From Bacteroidales bacterium (GTDB lineage: Bacteria; Bacteroidota; Bacteroidia; Bacteroidales; VadinHA17), in the NCBI GenBank assembly GCA_027451265.1, contig DAIDJT010000119.1, positions 1-7,931 on the forward strand: a stretch of DNA of 7,931 bases. The letters are read 5' to 3'. The translations under genes and the position numbers were made by a program. Under the pieces are notes generated by a model. It was given only the letters and a program-made list of their open reading frames with translations, was not told the origin of the DNA and did not search any database. Below, one piece after another: positions 6,782 to 7,931 of this stretch (position 1 is its first letter; every line of letters starts with the position of its first letter).

Positions 6782-7447
6782 TCATTCTCTTTCGTTACCG
6801 TTGGCTATGCCTCTGAGCAAAGGCACAAAAACAAAATATCCGTGTGTTGTAATCTCATAATCATCCTCTCCCCGCCGCACATAGAGTGTCATCACCTGCG
6901 AATCACGGTCTCCCTTCGGCACCACCAGGCGTCCGCCGGTCCGGAGCTGCCTGAGCAGCTTATCAGGCACCTCAGCGGTGGCTGCCGTGATAATGATTCC
7001 GTCATAAGGACCGTACTGTGGTTGTCCTTCATAGCCGTCACCCAGGAAAAAGTGGATCCGGTAACCCAGGTCACCGAGCATTACCTGCGCTTTGCGGTAA
7101 AGCTCCCTCTGCCGTTCAATTGTACAGACCCTCACTCCCATCTCCGCCAGTACTGCAGCCTGGTATCCTGACCCTGTTCCAACCTCCAGTACCTTATCCC
7201 TCTTCCCGACTTTCAGGAGCATTGTCTGAACAGCAACTGTATAAGGCTGGGAGATTGTCTGATTTGCTGCTATCGGGAAGGCTTTGTCCTGGTAGGCATG
7301 CCTGAGGAATGCATCATCCATGAAAAGATGGCGCGGAACCTTACCCATTGCATCAAGAACCCTTTCGTCATTGATACCCTTGGTCCGGAGCTCTTCAATC
7401 AACCTCTTCCTCTTCCCTTTCGCCTCGAAGGATTCCTCAATCATCAT
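6782..7447 (-). CDS. pcm: Protein-L-isoaspartate O-methyltransferase
   Basis: A 221-residue cytoplasmic SAM-dependent methyltransferase that methylates L-isoaspartyl residues so that damaged asparagine and aspartate sites can revert. Family signatures are KVPRHLFMDDAF (36-47), the substrate-binding loop NQTISQPYTVA (62-72), SAM motif I VLEVGTGSGYQAA (86-98), the acidic Glu111 after the second strand (CTIER), GDGYEG (136-141), YDGIIITAA (148-156) and the C-terminal FVPLLRG. I chose the tandem ATG at 7447/7444 because MIEESFEAKGKRKRLIEEL matches the family N-terminus. An in-frame ATG at 7486 would add 13 residues and cover a candidate -7 box; a GGGAG just upstream of it is too close to the ATG to be convincing. 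pcm is the first gene of a two-gene unit with the metallo-hydrolase and is divergent from the sugar transferase gene. Confidence 0.95.
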   Translation of the reverse strand: MMIEESFEAKGKRKRLIEELRTKGINDERVLDAMGKVPRHLFMDDAFLRHAYQDKAFPIAANQTISQPYTVAVQTMLLKVGKRDKVLEVGTGSGYQAAVLAEMGVRVCTIERQRELYRKAQVMLGDLGYRIHFFLGDGYEGQPQYGPYDGIIITAATAEVPDKLLRQLRTGGRLVVPKGDRDSQVMTLYVRRGEDDYEITTHGYFVFVPLLRGIANGNERE

Positions 7448-7455
7448 CGTATGAA

Positions 7456-7483
7456 TTTGGTCTAAAAATAACAGATATCTTTG
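7456..7483 (+). promoter_or_regulatory. Candidate promoter for the sugar transferase gene
   Basis: TATCTTTG (7476-7483) matches the Bacteroidota -7 consensus TAnnTTTG exactly, and TTTG (7456-7459) lies 16 bases upstream as a -33 element. Transcription would start near 7488-7490, leaving a leader of about 15 bases. ATATCT occurs at 7475-7480 and again at 7485-7490, one helical turn apart, which could be a regulator site or chance. Confidence 0.5.
7463..7470 (-). promoter_or_regulatory. Candidate -7 box for pcm
   Basis: On the minus strand TATTTTTA is one base off TAnnTTTG and ends 15 bases before the pcm ATG at 7447. No TTTG-like -33 element is seen upstream. It lies inside the spacer of the opposing sugar transferase promoter, so the two would compete for RNA polymerase. 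Confidence 0.3.
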
Positions 7484-7503
7484 CATATCTCCCGCACAGT
7501 GTG

Positions 7504-7931
7504 ATGAAAAAATTTGCCCGAACCGTTAGGTTATCATATGTTTTAGCCGACTTTGCCGGCTCTTCTGTAGCGTGGGGTCTTTTCTACCTGTTCCGTAAAT
7601 ACTTCATTGAAACGAAGTTATATGGCGAGTACTTTCATATGGAACTGGGGGTAAAGTTCTATCTTGGCATATGTCTCATCCCGCTCTTCTTCCTTTTTGT
7701 ATTCGCGATGGCGGGCTTTTATTCCGACCCTCTTCGCCGTTCGCGGCTCCTTGAATCCGGCAAGTCAATTGCGGTGACACTGGCTGCAGTGGTGGTGCTC
7801 TTTTTCCTCCTCATTCTGGATGACGTCATTGGTCATTACTCAACGTATTACAGGTCATTCGGAGTGCTATTTCTCCTTGAGTTCATGCTGACCTACATCC
7901 CGAGGCTCATAATCACCTCATTTGTTTCAGG
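7504..7931 (+). CDS. Sugar transferase (polyprenyl-phosphate sugar phosphotransferase), N-terminal part, cut by the window end
   Basis: The frame is open from the ATG at 7504 to the window end, giving 142 residues of an incomplete gene. They form a polytopic membrane domain with four hydrophobic segments, about residues 11-30, 51-73, 88-106 and 117-138. The phrases LSYVLADFAGSSVAWGLFYL, YFLxxLLIPLF-like FYLGICLIPLFF, LFFLLILDD and TYIPRLIITS resemble the N-terminal region of Bacteroidota exopolysaccharide sugar transferases. These enzymes transfer a sugar-1-phosphate to undecaprenyl phosphate at the inner membrane to start capsule, exopolysaccharide or O-antigen repeat synthesis. The catalytic bacterial sugar transferase domain would follow beyond the window, so the assignment rests on the membrane domain alone. 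A GTG at 7501 directly precedes the ATG and is an alternative start. No ribosome binding site is evident. Confidence 0.72.
   Translation, partial: MKKFARTVRLSYVLADFAGSSVAWGLFYLFRKYFIETKLYGEYFHMELGVKFYLGICLIPLFFLFVFAMAGFYSDPLRRSRLLESGKSIAVTLAAVVVLFFLLILDDVIGHYSTYYRSFGVLFLLEFMLTYIPRLIITSFVS

Overview
The window reads as ordinary chromosomal DNA from an uncultured member of the Bacteroidota, probably Bacteroidales-like. The evidence is the protein families present (LemA with two TPM-domain proteins, a single-chain ~960-residue GcvP, a Bacteroidota-style sugar transferase), start codons mostly without Shine-Dalgarno sequences, and near-matches to the Bacteroidota -7 promoter box TAnnTTTG upstream of transcription units. 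I see no rRNA, tRNA, CRISPR array, transposase, phage gene or defence system. The taxonomic placement is inference from these features.

Layout. Positions 89-1951 hold a minus-strand operon: lemA, then a small soluble TPM-domain protein, then a secreted, membrane-anchored TPM-domain protein with a glycine-rich tail. The three genes are packed with gaps of a few bases. A 154-bp divergent intergenic region (1952-2105), with candidate promoters on both strands and a GC-rich imperfect dyad, separates this operon from ddl (2106-3074, plus strand), a D-alanine--D-alanine ligase for peptidoglycan precursor synthesis. ddl converges on gcvP (3168-6056, minus strand), the glycine-cleavage P-protein. Between them lies a run of degenerate AGGCAGT heptamers and a long inverted repeat whose right arm reaches into the last codons of gcvP.

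Upstream of gcvP, also on the minus strand, is a tight two-gene unit: pcm (protein-L-isoaspartate methyltransferase, 6782-7447) followed 4 bp later by a glyoxalase II-like metallo-hydrolase (6142-6777). Divergent from pcm, across a 56-bp region with overlapping candidate promoters, is the 5' part of a polytopic sugar-phosphate transferase gene (7504 to the window end), the initiating enzyme type for exopolysaccharide or O-antigen synthesis.

The genes serve envelope biology (LemA/TPM, Ddl, sugar transferase), one-carbon metabolism (GcvP) and damage repair or detoxification (Pcm, metallo-hydrolase). I found no convincing new system. The points most worth a second look are the heptamer repeat/inverted repeat at the ddl-gcvP junction, the GC-rich dyad in the lemA-ddl promoter region, a cysteine cluster in the middle of GcvP, and the compositionally different first 88 bases.
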